Assembly: GCF_001027105.1 (NCBI RefSeq)
Contig: NZ_CP011526.1
Span: 1,116,001 to 1,180,000, forward strand
Reading direction: 5' to 3'
DNA from: Staphylococcus aureus
GTDB taxonomy: Bacteria; Bacillota; Bacilli; Staphylococcales; Staphylococcaceae
DNA: 64,000 nucleotides
The translations under genes were made by a program, and so were the position numbers. Below the pieces are notes generated by a model. The model had not been told where the DNA came from, did no database searches, and saw nothing but the letters and a program-made list of their open reading frames with translations. Shown here piece by piece: positions 27,806-38,216 of this stretch (positions are counted from its first letter, which is position 1; each line of letters starts with the position of its first letter).

Positions 27806-28807
27806 ATGAAAAATTTACGAAACAGAAGTTTTTTAACTTTATTAGACTTTTCACGACAAGAGGTAGAATTCTTATTAACACTCTCCGAGGATTTAAAACG
27901 TGCTAAATATATTGGCACTGAAAAGCCTATGTTAAAAAATAAAAATATTGCACTGTTATTTGAAAAAGATTCTACAAGAACGCGATGTGCATTTGAAGTT
28001 GCAGCGCATGATCAAGGTGCAAATGTAACTTATTTAGGCCCAACTGGATCACAAATGGGTAAAAAAGAAACAACTAAAGATACTGCACGTGTGCTTGGTG
28101 GAATGTATGATGGCATTGAATACCGTGGTTTTTCACAAAGAACAGTAGAAACTTTAGCTGAGTATTCAGGCGTACCAGTGTGGAATGGTTTAACTGATGA
28201 AGATCATCCTACTCAAGTTCTTGCTGATTTCTTAACAGCAAAAGAAGTCTTAAAAAAAGATTATGCAGATATTAACTTTACATATGTTGGAGATGGTCGT
28301 AATAACGTTGCAAATGCATTAATGCAAGGTGCTGCCATTATGGGTATGAACTTCCATTTAGTTTGTCCAAAAGAATTAAATCCAACAGATGAATTATTAA
28401 ATCGCTGTAAAAATATTGCCGCTGAAAATGGTGGCAACATATTAATCACAGATGATATTGACCAAGGTGTAAAAGGTTCGGATGTAATTTACACTGATGT
28501 TTGGGTATCAATGGGTGAACCTGATGAAGTATGGAAAGAACGACTTGAATTATTGAAACCATATCAAGTAAATAAAGAAATAATGGATAAAACTGGTAAT
28601 CCAAATGTTATTTTTGAGCATTGCTTACCATCTTTCCATAATGCTGATACGAAAATAGGTCAACAAATTTTTGAAAAATATGGTATTCGAGAAATGGAAG
28701 TTACAGATGAAGTATTCGAAAGTAAAGCTTCAGTTGTATTCCAAGAAGCTGAGAACAGAATGCATACAATCAAAGCAGTCATGGTTGCTACATTGGGTGA
28801 ATTTTAA
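27806..28807 (+). CDS. argF: ornithine carbamoyltransferase
   Basis: 333-residue OTC, interconverting ornithine plus carbamoyl phosphate with citrulline. Carbamoyl-phosphate site STRTRC, HPTQ loop ([11 protein letters not shown]), ornithine/catalytic segment FEHCLPSFH and DVWVSMG are all present. The ATG at 27806 has AAAGGAG upstream. Followed by carbamate kinase and an ArcD-like carrier, so although named argF by convention its context is catabolic, as in an arginine deiminase pathway without a local arcA. Confidence 0.95.
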   Translation: MKNLRNRSFLTLLDFSRQEVEFLLTLSEDLKRAKYIGTEKPMLKNKNIALLFEKDSTRTRCAFEVAAHDQGANVTYLGPTGSQMGKKETTKDTARVLGGMYDGIEYRGFSQRTVETLAEYSGVPVWNGLTDEDHPTQVLADFLTAKEVLKKDYADINFTYVGDGRNNVANALMQGAAIMGMNFHLVCPKELNPTDELLNRCKNIAAENGGNILITDDIDQGVKGSDVIYTDVWVSMGEPDEVWKERLELLKPYQVNKEIMDKTGNPNVIFEHCLPSFHNADTKIGQQIFEKYGIREMEVTDEVFESKASVVFQEAENRMHTIKAVMVATLGEF

Positions 28808-28811
28808 ATGA

Positions 28812-29762
<951 letters not shown>

Positions 29763-29819
29763 TTGAATTGAAACGCTTTTCAATTACTATATGTCAAATG
29801 CATGATTTTTATTATTTAT

Positions 29820-29870
29820 GTGCACCCCCTGAAAATAATGCCTCTATTTTGATGCGGGGTGCACTTTCTT
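29820..29870 (+). terminator. hairpin between arcC and the ArcD-like gene
   Basis: GTGCACCCC/GGGGTGCAC stem with a long loop followed by TTTCTT. It probably reduces transcription into the carrier gene. Confidence 0.7.
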
Positions 29871-29933
29871 AATTTATATTTATAAAATCTTTAAGGTAGA
29901 AATGCTAGGTTAAATGTCGAAGGAGATGAAACC

Positions 29934-31490
29934 GTGGAAAATACAATTAATGAAAGTGAAAAGAAAAAACGATTTAAATTAAAAATGCCAGGTGCATTTA
30001 TGATTTTATTCATTTTAACGGTTGTTGCAGTTATAGCAACATGGGTTATTCCTGCTGGTGCATATTCTAAACTTTCTTACGAACCTTCATCCCAAGAACT
30101 AAAGATAGTTAACCCTCATAACCAAGTGAAAAAGGTTCCGGGTACGCAACAGGAACTAGACAAAATGGGGGTTAAAATTAAGATTGAACAATTTAAATCA
30201 GGTGCAATTAATAAGCCGGTATCAATTCCGAATACTTATGAAAGATTAAAGCAACATCCAGCTGGACCAGAACAAATAACAAGTAGCATGGTTGAAGGTA
30301 CGATAGAAGCGGTCGATATCATGGTATTCATTCTTGTACTAGGGGGACTTATTGGCGTAGTTCAAGCCAGTGGTTCTTTTGAATCGGGATTGTTAGCTTT
30401 AACGAAGAAAACAAAAGGGCATGAATTTATGCTAATTGTGTTTGTATCAATACTAATGATTATCGGCGGGACATTATGTGGTATTGAAGAAGAAGCTGTA
30501 GCATTTTATCCGATTTTAGTCCCTATATTTATAGCGTTAGGATACGATTCTATCGTTTCAGTTGGTGCCATATTCCTTGCCAGCTCTGTCGGTAGTACAT
30601 TTTCAACTATTAACCCGTTCTCGGTTGTAATTGCCTCTAATGCCGCTGGTACAACTTTTACGGATGGCTTGTATTGGAGAATAGGTGCTTGTATTGTCGG
30701 TGCGATTTTTGTTATTAGTTATTTATATTGGTACTGTAAAAAAATTAAAAACGATCCTAAAGCGTCATATTCTTATGAAGACAAAGATGCTTTTGAACAG
30801 CAATGGTCTGTATTAAAAGATGACGATAGTGCCCATTTTACTTTGCGTAAGAAGATAATCCTTACATTATTTGTACTACCATTTCCAATTATGGTATGGG
30901 GAGTTATGACGCAAGGTTGGTGGTTCCCAGTTATGGCTTCAGCATTTTTAATATTTACAATTATAATAATGTTTATTGCTGGGACAGGTAAATCTGGATT
31001 GGGAGAAAAAGGAACTGTAGATGCATTTGTCAATGGTGCATCAAGTTTAGTAGGTGTATCTTTAATTATTGGTTTAGCTCGAGGTATTAATTTAGTGTTG
31101 AATGAAGGTATGATTTCAGATACAATCTTACACTTTTCATCATCTTTAGTTCAACATATGAGTGGACCATTATTTATCATCGTATTACTATTTATTTTCT
31201 TCTGTTTAGGTTTTATCGTGCCATCATCTTCTGGCTTAGCGGTATTATCAATGCCTATCTTTGCACCACTAGCTGATACAGTAGGTATACCAAGATTCGT
31301 CATCGTTACGACATATCAATTTGGTCAATATGCGATGTTATTCTTAGCGCCGACTGGACTTGTTATGGCCACACTACAAATGTTAAACATGCGATATTCA
31401 CATTGGTTCCGATTTGTATGGCCGGTAGTTGCTTTTGTATTGATTTTCGGTGGCGGAGTACTAATTACGCAAGTACTAATTTATTCATAA
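29934..31490 (+). CDS. YfcC-family membrane carrier (ArcD-like)
   Basis: 518-residue polytopic protein with about 12 hydrophobic segments, starting GTG with GAAGGAGATG upstream. MPGAFMILFILTVVAVIATWVIPAGAY, the loop after it and GGTLCGIEEEAVAFYPILVP are typical of the YfcC/C4-dicarboxylate anaerobic carrier-like superfamily, which includes arginine/ornithine exchangers in some staphylococci. Placement after argF-arcC suggests transport of arginine, ornithine or citrulline, but that is inference. Confidence 0.8.
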   Translation: MENTINESEKKKRFKLKMPGAFMILFILTVVAVIATWVIPAGAYSKLSYEPSSQELKIVNPHNQVKKVPGTQQELDKMGVKIKIEQFKSGAINKPVSIPNTYERLKQHPAGPEQITSSMVEGTIEAVDIMVFILVLGGLIGVVQASGSFESGLLALTKKTKGHEFMLIVFVSILMIIGGTLCGIEEEAVAFYPILVPIFIALGYDSIVSVGAIFLASSVGSTFSTINPFSVVIASNAAGTTFTDGLYWRIGACIVGAIFVISYLYWYCKKIKNDPKASYSYEDKDAFEQQWSVLKDDDSAHFTLRKKIILTLFVLPFPIMVWGVMTQGWWFPVMASAFLIFTIIIMFIAGTGKSGLGEKGTVDAFVNGASSLVGVSLIIGLARGINLVLNEGMISDTILHFSSSLVQHMSGPLFIIVLLFIFFCLGFIVPSSSGLAVLSMPIFAPLADTVGIPRFVIVTTYQFGQYAMLFLAPTGLVMATLQMLNMRYSHWFRFVWPVVAFVLIFGGGVLITQVLIYS

Positions 31491-31530
31491 TTTGAAATGC
31501 TATATTATAAAAAATACTAATGGGGTTTTA

Positions 31531-31580
31531 TGCATCTCGTAGGTTTGTAGAAATACTAAACTAAGCGAGGTGCATTATTA
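31531..31580 (+). terminator. terminator after the ArcD-like gene
   Basis: TGCATCTCG/CGAGGTGCA stem (one G-T pair), followed by TTATTATTTTT. The remaining bases up to 31797 hold no other feature I can name. Confidence 0.7.
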
Positions 31581-31797
31581 TTTTTGATTAAGAAAATAAT
31601 GACGGTAATGATAACACTAGTAAGTAATTGATACAATGCTCTATTTAATAATGATATTTTTAAAATTTGTTTTTAATGTAATGTTAGATCTATGGTATAT
31701 TATATTTATCGTGGTAAATATGTATTTGCTGTAAACAGTTTTTGTAACACATGATACATATGGTTGTGAAAATAGCATATATAAAGGATGGCTATAA

Positions 31798-32025
31798 ATG
31801 ACACATTTGACAAAGGTTTTAGATACACTAACTGGAATATGCGTAGTATTATTATTTAGTAAATATTTTGTGGCGTATGCAAATATGGTGTTTGATTGGA
31901 ATTTAAGATGGTATTTGCTAGAAAACATACCACATTTGCCAATTATATTATTTATTCTGATGTTTATTTTCGGAGTACCTTCTGAAATGATAAAAGATAG
32001 GCAAAGGAAAAATAACGGTGTTTAA
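31798..32025 (+). CDS. small membrane protein of unknown function
   Basis: 75 residues with two hydrophobic segments (TGICVVLLFSKYFVAYANMVF and LPIILFILMFIFGVPSEMI) and a basic tail KDRQRKNNG. AAAGGATGGC precedes the ATG. No family recognised. A 31-residue membrane peptide gene follows 27 bases later and is probably cotranscribed. Confidence 0.6.
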   Translation: MTHLTKVLDTLTGICVVLLFSKYFVAYANMVFDWNLRWYLLENIPHLPIILFILMFIFGVPSEMIKDRQRKNNGV

Positions 32026-32052
32026 TTTATCGATATTTAGAGGTGATAAAAT

Positions 32053-32148
32053 TTGTCAACTATTACAAAGACTAAAATAAAAATCTTTATTAATTATTTT
32101 ATTGGTATATTAGCCTTGGCGTTTGCTGCTTATATATTATTTAAATAA
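32053..32148 (+). CDS. candidate 31-aa membrane peptide
   Basis: 31 codons from TTG with GAGGTGAT upstream at good spacing. The peptide begins STITKTKIKIFIN, then has one hydrophobic helix (YFIGILALAFAAYILF) and ends in lysine. It follows the 75-aa membrane protein gene closely, and the terminator shared with the TDT gene lies about 110 bases downstream. Too short for family assignment. Confidence 0.5.
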   Translation: MSTITKTKIKIFINYFIGILALAFAAYILFK

Positions 32149-32260
32149 AGGTTAGAGTGAAACGTGTTTATGAACTAGACGTTCTAGTATAGTTACTACA
32201 GCTTTAGTCAGAAGGTATCATTGATAAGATCATATTAAATCAAAGAGGCATTGATATACA

Positions 32261-32294
32261 CTAAAAAGAGGCAAGATTACCTGCCTCTTTTTAG
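32261..32294. terminator. bidirectional terminator
   Basis: CTAAAAAGAGGCA pairs perfectly with TGCCTCTTTTTAG across eight bases, providing U-runs in both directions for the small peptide genes and the TDT transporter gene. Confidence 0.9.
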
Positions 32295-32329
32295 TTATTA
32301 AATATACGTGTTAATTCTTGGTAATAGTG

Positions 32330-33277
32330 TTACTGAGACGCATTACGAAGAAATTTATCTTGTTTTTCCTTTTTTAAAAAGAAGTGAAGATATCCTATAA
32401 AGACTCTAAGTACTATTACAGTGGCTAATAACACTTCGATAAACAAAAGACCTTTCCAAATGTCTGGAAACATAAGTACAGGCAAACTGTTCTTTAAAGC
32501 AGTTGCTGAGATTACTAAAGGGAATGTGAAAGCTGAAAATACGGGCGAAAAAGGTTCTTTTAGTAATTTAGGCAATTGTATAATGATATAAAAATAAAAT
32601 ATTTGAGCTAATAGTAAAAATATAATTACGATAAAAGCATTCGCCTTAGGAAAAGCTATAACATATGCTGCAGCGACTAAAGAAAATGGTGCACAAATTG
32701 TCGATGTGTTCGGTTTGATTGACGTCTGCAATGGAAATGCTTTTAATCGCTTGAAAACTATAGGTAAGACAATACAAGTAGCTACAAAGCCATATATTAC
32801 TGTTAATTGACCTATGAAAAAATATCCGCTAACGGGTGCCGTCAATCCTGCGATAGCAATACCAATAAAAAGTACAGTCCACGAAGGATAAACATTTTCA
32901 AGTGAAAAATCTTTTAAATATTTTATTGAAAAAATAATCATATGCGTCATAATTCCCACAAGGCATAAAATCCAAATAGGCGTTATTAAGCTATTGATAA
33001 AAGTTATGTTACTAAAAAATGTATTTAAATAAGTAGTACCTAAAAAGCCAGACATGAAAAATGTTGTGAACACTGATGAAACTAGAGGACTGTTTAATTG
33101 TTCTTTCACATTATTAAAATATTTGATCATAGTACATAAAAGGTGAATCCAAATCAAGAAAGCAAAGATTCCGCAAACAGCGTTTAAAGTAAGAGATAAG
33201 TCTTTTAATAGATTACCCAGGCCTAATAATCCTAAGACTAGTCCTGACGTTACTAGAGGTGCTTTTTGAAGTCTCAT
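32330..33277 (-). CDS. TDT-family transporter (tellurite resistance/dicarboxylate transporter type)
   Basis: 315-residue protein with ten hydrophobic segments and short loops. The opening LQKAPLVTSGLVLGLLGLGNLL and the segment FPLQTSIKPNTSTICAPFSLVAAAYV fit the TDT (TehA/SLAC1-like) family of anion channels and transporters. The substrate is not shown by sequence. Transcribed against the small peptide genes and divergently from the small HTH gene. Confidence 0.75.
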   Translation of the reverse strand: MRLQKAPLVTSGLVLGLLGLGNLLKDLSLTLNAVCGIFAFLIWIHLLCTMIKYFNNVKEQLNSPLVSSVFTTFFMSGFLGTTYLNTFFSNITFINSLITPIWILCLVGIMTHMIIFSIKYLKDFSLENVYPSWTVLFIGIAIAGLTAPVSGYFFIGQLTVIYGFVATCIVLPIVFKRLKAFPLQTSIKPNTSTICAPFSLVAAAYVIAFPKANAFIVIIFLLLAQIFYFYIIIQLPKLLKEPFSPVFSAFTFPLVISATALKNSLPVLMFPDIWKGLLFIEVLLATVIVLRVFIGYLHFFLKKEKQDKFLRNASQ

Positions 33278-33525
33278 GATTTACAACCTTTCTTATGTGA
33301 TTTTCTTCACTAATTATATCATGATAGCTATGGCCAATTAATAAGAAGAGTGTGTACTATTACGTTATTAGAGTATGTATATTGGATTGATAGACACATA
33401 ATTGACATTTAAATCTCAAAATTAATGATATTTGAGGTATGCTTTGCAACCTAAATATTGGAATATGTGGAAAAGTAATTATTTAATTTAAATGATGATT
33501 GAAGATTTACAAGGGGGTGTACAAA

Positions 33526-33714
33526 ATGAGAAATCAAATTCAAAAACTATTAGACAGTGATTTGAGCAGTTTACATATATCGAAACAAACAGGAGTTCCA
33601 CAAAGCACAATACACAGAATGAGAAAAAATGAAAGATCATTAGACAATATGTCATTGAAAAACGCTGAACTACTTTATAAATTTGCCAATAGTATATTTA
33701 GCAATGAAAATTAA
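33526..33714 (+). CDS. small helix-turn-helix protein (XRE-like), paralogue
   Basis: 62 residues with the segment LHISKQTGVPQSTIHRMRKNERSLDNMSLKNAELLYKF, the same pattern as the gene at 24245. AAGGGGGTG lies just upstream of the ATG; the longer in-frame start lacks a site. A plausible promoter TTGACA (33402) with TGATAT about 18 bases on precedes it. Closed by a strong terminator, so it is a stand-alone regulator gene of unknown target. Confidence 0.7.
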   Translation: MRNQIQKLLDSDLSSLHISKQTGVPQSTIHRMRKNERSLDNMSLKNAELLYKFANSIFSNEN

Positions 33715-33745
33715 GAAGAATAATTAGTGAGTTAAATAATTAAAA

Positions 33746-33779
33746 AACCACGTCTCGATGGACGTGGTTATTTTTTTTA
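33746..33779 (+). terminator. terminator of the small HTH gene
   Basis: AACCACGTC/GACGTGGTT stem followed by ATTTTTTTT. Confidence 0.9.
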
Positions 33780-34126
33780 GATGTATATAATTATAATTAT
33801 AGGATTTCGGGCCCCTGAAAAGTCCCTAAAATTTTGAATAGTATCAAAATCTATAGGAATAATATAATAATAAAAATCTCTACGCATGCAAATGGTGAGT
33901 GTTAAAAATCTTGGTGTAGTGTTGGTGTAGTTCAGGTGCAGTATAGATGAAATTTGAGCACAAAATTACTTAATTAAAAATGTATAAACAAGTGTCAGAC
34001 GCGTGTCAATTGTGTGTCAAAAAATTCTATAACGAATAAGCATGCTTGTTTTAATTACTGTATTTTCGGGGCTTATGCGGGGGACGTTTTGGTGACGCAT
34101 CATACTATATTACTGAAATTCAAAAC
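33780..34126. other. gene-free region with phased direct repeats next to tRNA-Arg
   Basis: About 350 bases without a gene. It has TTGGTGTAG at 33911 and 33922 (11-bp spacing), followed by a weaker TTCAGGTGCAG. It also has GTGTCA at 33992, 34003 and 34014, again exactly 11 bp apart. Such helically phased repeats beside a tRNA resemble arm-type recombinase binding sites at an attachment site, but no integrase gene and no tRNA-end duplication are visible. Confidence 0.35.
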
Positions 34127-34157
34127 AAAAAGAGCCCCGTAATCACGGAACTCTTTT
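34127..34157 (-). terminator. terminator of tRNA-Arg
   Basis: On the minus strand AAAAGAG..CTCTTTT with inner CCGT/ACGG pairs, followed by TTGTTTTG. It is placed about 30 bases after the tRNA 3' end. Confidence 0.8.
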
Positions 34158-34188
34158 GTTTGGTAATGCGTATAAAAATACCTATAAA

Positions 34189-34262
34189 CGTCCTGGGAGG
34201 GATTCGAACCCCCGACCGATGGCTTAGAAGGCCATTGCTCTATCCAGCTGAGCTACCAGGAC
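34189..34262 (-). tRNA. tRNA-Arg (anticodon TCT)
   Basis: 74-nt cloverleaf on the minus strand: acceptor GTCCTGG/CCAGGAC, D arm with AGCTCAGCTGGATAGAGC, anticodon stem ATGGC/GCCAT with loop CTTCTAA (anticodon TCT, reading AGA), and T arm GGGGGTTCGAATCCCTC. The discriminator base is G. CCA is not encoded. Confidence 0.97.
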
Positions 34263-34420
34263 ACGTTTAACAACACAAGAATTATTATATCTAAATGAAC
34301 TTAAATTAGCAATACCTTGTAAATAAAAAATGTTTATATTTTTCACTATTATAGAGCTATTTATCTAAAAAGGTTCAATAAGACTTAAATACGAATTCAG
34401 GCAACTTAATTGTGTTAAAT

Positions 34421-34482
34421 ACAGTTTTGAATGCCTAACTGTATTTCTTTTCTCTTTAAAATACAGTTAAGTACATTATAAG
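34421..34482 (+). promoter_or_regulatory. psm-beta promoter region with AgrA-like repeats
   Basis: AATACAGTTTTG (ACAGTT at 34421) and AATACAGTTAAG (ACAGTT at 34463) are direct repeats 42 bp apart. A reverse copy, CCTAACTGT (34434-34442), lies between them. These resemble the AgrA-binding motif ACAGTTNAG seen at agr P2/P3. TATAAG near 34477 may be the -10. AgrA is known to control psm operons directly. The rest of 34263-34625 is an AT-rich leader. Confidence 0.6.
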
Positions 34483-34625
34483 ATGTTGTGCGGATAAACA
34501 AACTAATTGCATCAAATTTATTTTAAAATAACAACAACAAAACGTTAAGCGAATAACATTTCGGTGATTTAAAAGCTACGCACGTTTTTGTTATCTTCAA
34601 ATTTAAATTTTAAGGAGTGTTTTCA

Positions 34626-34760
34626 ATGGAAGGTTTATTTAACGCAATTAAAGATACCGTAACTGCAGCAATTAATAATGATGGCGCAAAATTAGGCACA
34701 AGCATTGTGAGCATCGTTGAAAATGGCGTAGGTTTATTAGGTAAATTATTCGGATTCTAA
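34626..34760 (+). CDS. psmB1: phenol-soluble modulin beta 1
   Basis: 44-residue amphipathic peptide, MEGLFNAIKDTVTAAINN...GLLGKLFGF, secreted by the Pmt ABC exporter without a signal peptide. It acts as a surfactant in biofilm structuring and is only weakly cytolytic compared with alpha PSMs. TAAGGAGTG precedes the ATG. The second half [20 protein letters not shown] matches the next gene, showing tandem duplication. Easily missed because of its length. Confidence 0.97.
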   Translation: MEGLFNAIKDTVTAAINNDGAKLGTSIVSIVENGVGLLGKLFGF

Positions 34761-34816
34761 TTTCAATATGTTATGTAAGTAATCAGTATTATTTCAAAGG
34801 TGAGGGAGAGATTTAA

Positions 34817-34951
34817 ATGACTGGACTAGCAGAAGCAATCGCAAATACTGTGCAAGCTGCACAACAACATGATAGTGTGAAATTAGGCACAAGTATCGTA
34901 GACATCGTTGCTAACGGTGTGGGTTTACTAGGTAAATTATTTGGATTCTAA
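34817..34951 (+). CDS. psmB2: phenol-soluble modulin beta 2
   Basis: 44-residue peptide, [18 protein letters not shown]...GLLGKLFGF. The C-terminal half differs from PSM-beta1 at only a few positions while the N-terminal half has diverged. AGGTGAGGGAGAG precedes the ATG. Lies 56 bases after psm-beta1 in one operon and is followed by a strong terminator. Confidence 0.97.
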   Translation: MTGLAEAIANTVQAAQQHDSVKLGTSIVDIVANGVGLLGKLFGF

Positions 34952-34973
34952 TATAATAACTAATATTCTTTAA

Positions 34974-35020
34974 AATAAACTGGGTGAGCATACTTTAATG
35001 TTATGCACTCAGTTTATTTT
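34974..35020 (+). terminator. terminator of the psm-beta operon
   Basis: AATAAACTGGGTG-AGCATA pairs with TATGC-ACTCAGTTTATT, followed by TTATTTG. Confidence 0.85.
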
Positions 35021-35083
35021 ATTTGCAGAAATTTGAGCCTCTGTTAAGATTTAGATACATAGACAATATAGGAGATGGGGAAA

Positions 35084-35770
35084 TTGGGATATAAAAATAT
35101 TTTGATAGACTTTGATGATACAATTGTTGATTTTTATGATGCAGAAGAATGGGCGTTTCACTATATGGCGAATGTTTTTAATCATAAAGCAACAAAGGAT
35201 GATTTTTTAACATTTAAAAAAATCAATCACCAACATTGGGAAGCTTTTCAACAAAATAAATTAACGAAGTCTGAAGTATTATCAGAACGATTTGTGAATT
35301 ACTTCAAACATCATCAAATGGAAGTTGATGGGCATCGTGCAGATGTGTTATTTAGAAATGGATTAGCAGAAGCTAAAGTTAAATACTTTGATCAAACATT
35401 AGAAACAATTGTCGAATTATCGAAAAGACATGATTTATATATTGTTACTAATGGTGTAACCGAAACGCAAAAGAGAAGGTTAAATCAGACGCCGTTGCAT
35501 AAATATATTAAAAAGATATTTATATCTGAAGAAACAGGATATCAAAAACCTAATCCGGAATTTTTTAATTATGTTTTTAATGATATTGGTGAGGATGAAA
35601 GACAGCACTCGATTATAGTTGGAGATTCTTTAACATCTGACATTCTAGGTGGAATCAATGCGGGTATAGCTACTTGCTGGTTTAATTTTAGAGGATTTGA
35701 TCATAATCCAGGAATTATACCTGATTATGAAATTAATTCATGGAAACAACTAAATGATATTGTACGTTAA
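35084..35770 (+). CDS. HAD-superfamily hydrolase, YjjG/YfnB type
   Basis: 228-residue haloacid dehalogenase-like phosphatase. Motif I IDFDDTIVDF with nucleophile Asp, motif II VTNGVTETQ, the Lys of motif III in YQKPNPEFF, and motif IV IVGDSLTSDILGG are all visible, with a helical cap in between. YjjG-type members dephosphorylate pyrimidine nucleoside monophosphates. TTG at 35084 is preferred because GGAGATGGGG lies seven bases upstream; the ATG at 35075 would sit inside that ribosome site. Confidence 0.85.
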   Translation: MGYKNILIDFDDTIVDFYDAEEWAFHYMANVFNHKATKDDFLTFKKINHQHWEAFQQNKLTKSEVLSERFVNYFKHHQMEVDGHRADVLFRNGLAEAKVKYFDQTLETIVELSKRHDLYIVTNGVTETQKRRLNQTPLHKYIKKIFISEETGYQKPNPEFFNYVFNDIGEDERQHSIIVGDSLTSDILGGINAGIATCWFNFRGFDHNPGIIPDYEINSWKQLNDIVR

Positions 35771-35827
35771 GACAAATAATTTGAAAATGATTTACTTATA
35801 TTAGCTTAAGAAAGTAATTGTAAAAAA

Positions 35828-35865
35828 GACACTACGAAAAGATGCATTTTCATGCTCGTAGTGTC
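35828..35865. terminator. bidirectional terminator between HAD and GNAT genes
   Basis: GACACTACGA/TCGTAGTGTC perfect stem with an inner GCAT..ATGC pairing, preceded by an A6 run that serves minus-strand termination. Confidence 0.8.
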
Positions 35866-35878
35866 GAATATTATTATC

Positions 35879-36319
35879 TTATGGTTTCCACAATAAGACA
35901 TCATGTCCCTCTATATTTTTAGCTTCCACATCTGTAAATCCATGATGTAAAAAGAAATCCTTAGAATCATTTCTGCCAATGGCTTTAATTGGCATATTGA
36001 AACTCTTTGCAAAATCAATCAATTCTGAAGCGTACCCTCTGTTTTGATATTTTGGTAATACTTCTAACTTCCATAATAATATATAATCTTCAAAATCTGG
36101 GAAGTAGATTTCTTCGACATCACCTTTTTTTAGTAATGCCATTCTAGCTCCTAATTGATCTCCGACAAATATGCCATAAAATGGTGAATCTGAACTTGCA
36201 TCAATCATTTGACCGTTTAACTCATTGACCATGTATAAGTCTTTGTTGCCAAACGCTCTAAAGTTTTCGAATAATTCGTCAGTTTTGTAATTAATTTCAA
36301 GACGTTTGATTTCACTCAT
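35879..36319 (-). CDS. GNAT-family N-acetyltransferase
   Basis: 146 residues with the GNAT core. The strand ILLWKLEVLPKYQNRGYASELIDFAKSF contains the acetyl-CoA loop pattern Q-x-R-G-Y-A, followed by IGRNDSKDFFLHHGFTDVE. The acceptor substrate is unknown. Convergent with the HAD gene and divergent from bshC. A GGGGTAG ribosome site precedes the ATG. Confidence 0.8.
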   Translation of the reverse strand: MSEIKRLEINYKTDELFENFRAFGNKDLYMVNELNGQMIDASSDSPFYGIFVGDQLGARMALLKKGDVEEIYFPDFEDYILLWKLEVLPKYQNRGYASELIDFAKSFNMPIKAIGRNDSKDFFLHHGFTDVEAKNIEGHDVLLWKP

Positions 36320-36513
36320 ATTTATCTACCCCTTATTTGTTTACTACTATTATTATACATTAAACCACTTGTGTTTTTCATTGATTTGAAAATGTAAAAC
36401 AATGAATATTATAAATTTTCCATGATTAAATTGATTTTCAAGCCGTAAAATTGTCAATCACCGGTATAGACTTTATACTATAGTTTGTAATCGCGTACTT
36501 AAGGAGAAAAAAC

Positions 36514-38127
36514 ATGGACTGTAAAGTAGTTAGTTTAAATGAAAAAGATCAGTTTATACCAAAAATAAAGAGCAGTGACCCTGTAATAACAGGATTATTT
36601 CAATATGATGCAGCTCAACAAACTAGTTTTGAAAAAAGGATGTCTAAAGAAAATAATGGAAGAGAAGCGGCATTAGCGAATGTTATTCGTGAATATATGA
36701 GTGATTTAAAGCTTTCAAGTGAACAAGAATTAAACATACAACATTTAGCTAATGGTTCAAAAGTTGTGATTGGTGGACAACAAGCAGGGCTTTTCGGGGG
36801 ACCATTGTATACATTCCATAAAATATTTTCAATCATTACTTTATCTAAGGAATTAACGGATACACATAAGCAACAAGTAGTACCAGTTTTTTGGATTGCA
36901 GGAGAAGATCATGATTTCGATGAAGTGAATCATACATTTGTTTATAACGAAAATCATGGGTCGCTGCATAAGGTTAAATATCATACAATGGAGATGCCAG
37001 AGACGACTGTCTCTAGATATTATCCTGATAAGGCTGAGTTGAAACAAACTTTAAAAACGATGTTCATTCATATGAAAGAAACTGTTCATACACAAGGTCT
37101 ACTGGAGATTTGTGACAGAATTATTGACCAATATGACTCGTGGACTGATATGTTTAAAGCACTACTGCATGAAACATTTAAAGCATATGGCGTTCTATTT
37201 ATAGATGCGCAGTTTGAGCCGTTAAGAAAAATGGAAGCGCCTATGTTTAAAAAGATTTTGAAAAAACATCAGTTGCTTGATGATGCTTTTAGAGCAACAC
37301 AACAACGTACTCAAAATCAAGGCTTGAATGCGATGATACAAACAGATACAAATGTTCATTTATTCTTACATGATGAAAATATGCGTCAATTAGTTTCGTA
37401 TGATGGTAAGCATTTTAAATTAAATAAAACAGATAAGACATATATAAAGGAAGAAATTATAAATATTGCGGAAAATCAACCTGAATTATTTTCTAATAAT
37501 GTAGTGACAAGACCATTAATGGAAGAATGGTTATTTAACACGGTGGCATTTGTTGGAGGACCGAGTGAAATTAAGTACTGGGCTGAACTAAAAGATGTAT
37601 TTGAACTATTTGATGTTGAAATGCCTATCGTGATGCCAAGGCTTAGAATTACTTATTTAAATGACCGTATAGAAAAATTACTTTCGAAATACAATATTCC
37701 ATTAGAAAAAGTGTTAGTCGATGGTGTTGAAGGAGAAAGAAGTAAGTTTATTAGAGAACAAGCATCACATCAATTTATTGAAAAGGTAGAAGGTATGATT
37801 GAACAACAGCGTCGTCTAAACAAAGACTTATTAGATGAAGTGGCGGGGAATCAAAATAATATTAACCTTGTGAATAAAAATAATGAAATTCATATACAAC
37901 AGTATGATTATTTGTTAAAACGTTATCTTTTAAACATTGAAAGAGAAAACGACATCAGTATGAAGCAATTTAGAGAAATTCAAGAAACACTCCATCCAAT
38001 GGGAGGATTACAAGAAAGAATATGGAATCCACTTCAAATTTTGAATGATTTTGGGACAGATGTGTTCAAGCCCTCCACCTATCCACCACTTTCTTACACT
38101 TTTGATCATATTATTATAAAACCTTAA
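36514..38127 (+). CDS. bshC: bacillithiol biosynthesis cysteine-adding enzyme BshC
   Basis: 537-residue enzyme that joins cysteine to glucosaminyl-malate in the last step of bacillithiol synthesis, the main low-molecular-weight thiol of staphylococci. The nucleotide-binding-like segment [33 protein letters not shown] and [13 protein letters not shown] are typical, and a coiled-coil stretch lies near residues 430-480. Usual length. It lies just ahead of the mraZ division cluster, as in many Firmicutes, but has its own terminator. Confidence 0.93.
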
Positions 38128-38142
38128 TATACCAAGGGTTTA

Positions 38143-38179
38143 GCCCGATTTATCTTAATGATAAATCGGGCATTTTTTT
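38143..38179 (+). terminator. terminator of bshC
   Basis: GCCCGATTTATC/GATAAATCGGGC perfect 12-bp stem followed by ATTTTTTT. Confidence 0.92.
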
Positions 38180-38216
38180 GTTTTTTAAAATAAATTTCAC
38201 AAATTTTGTATAAATA

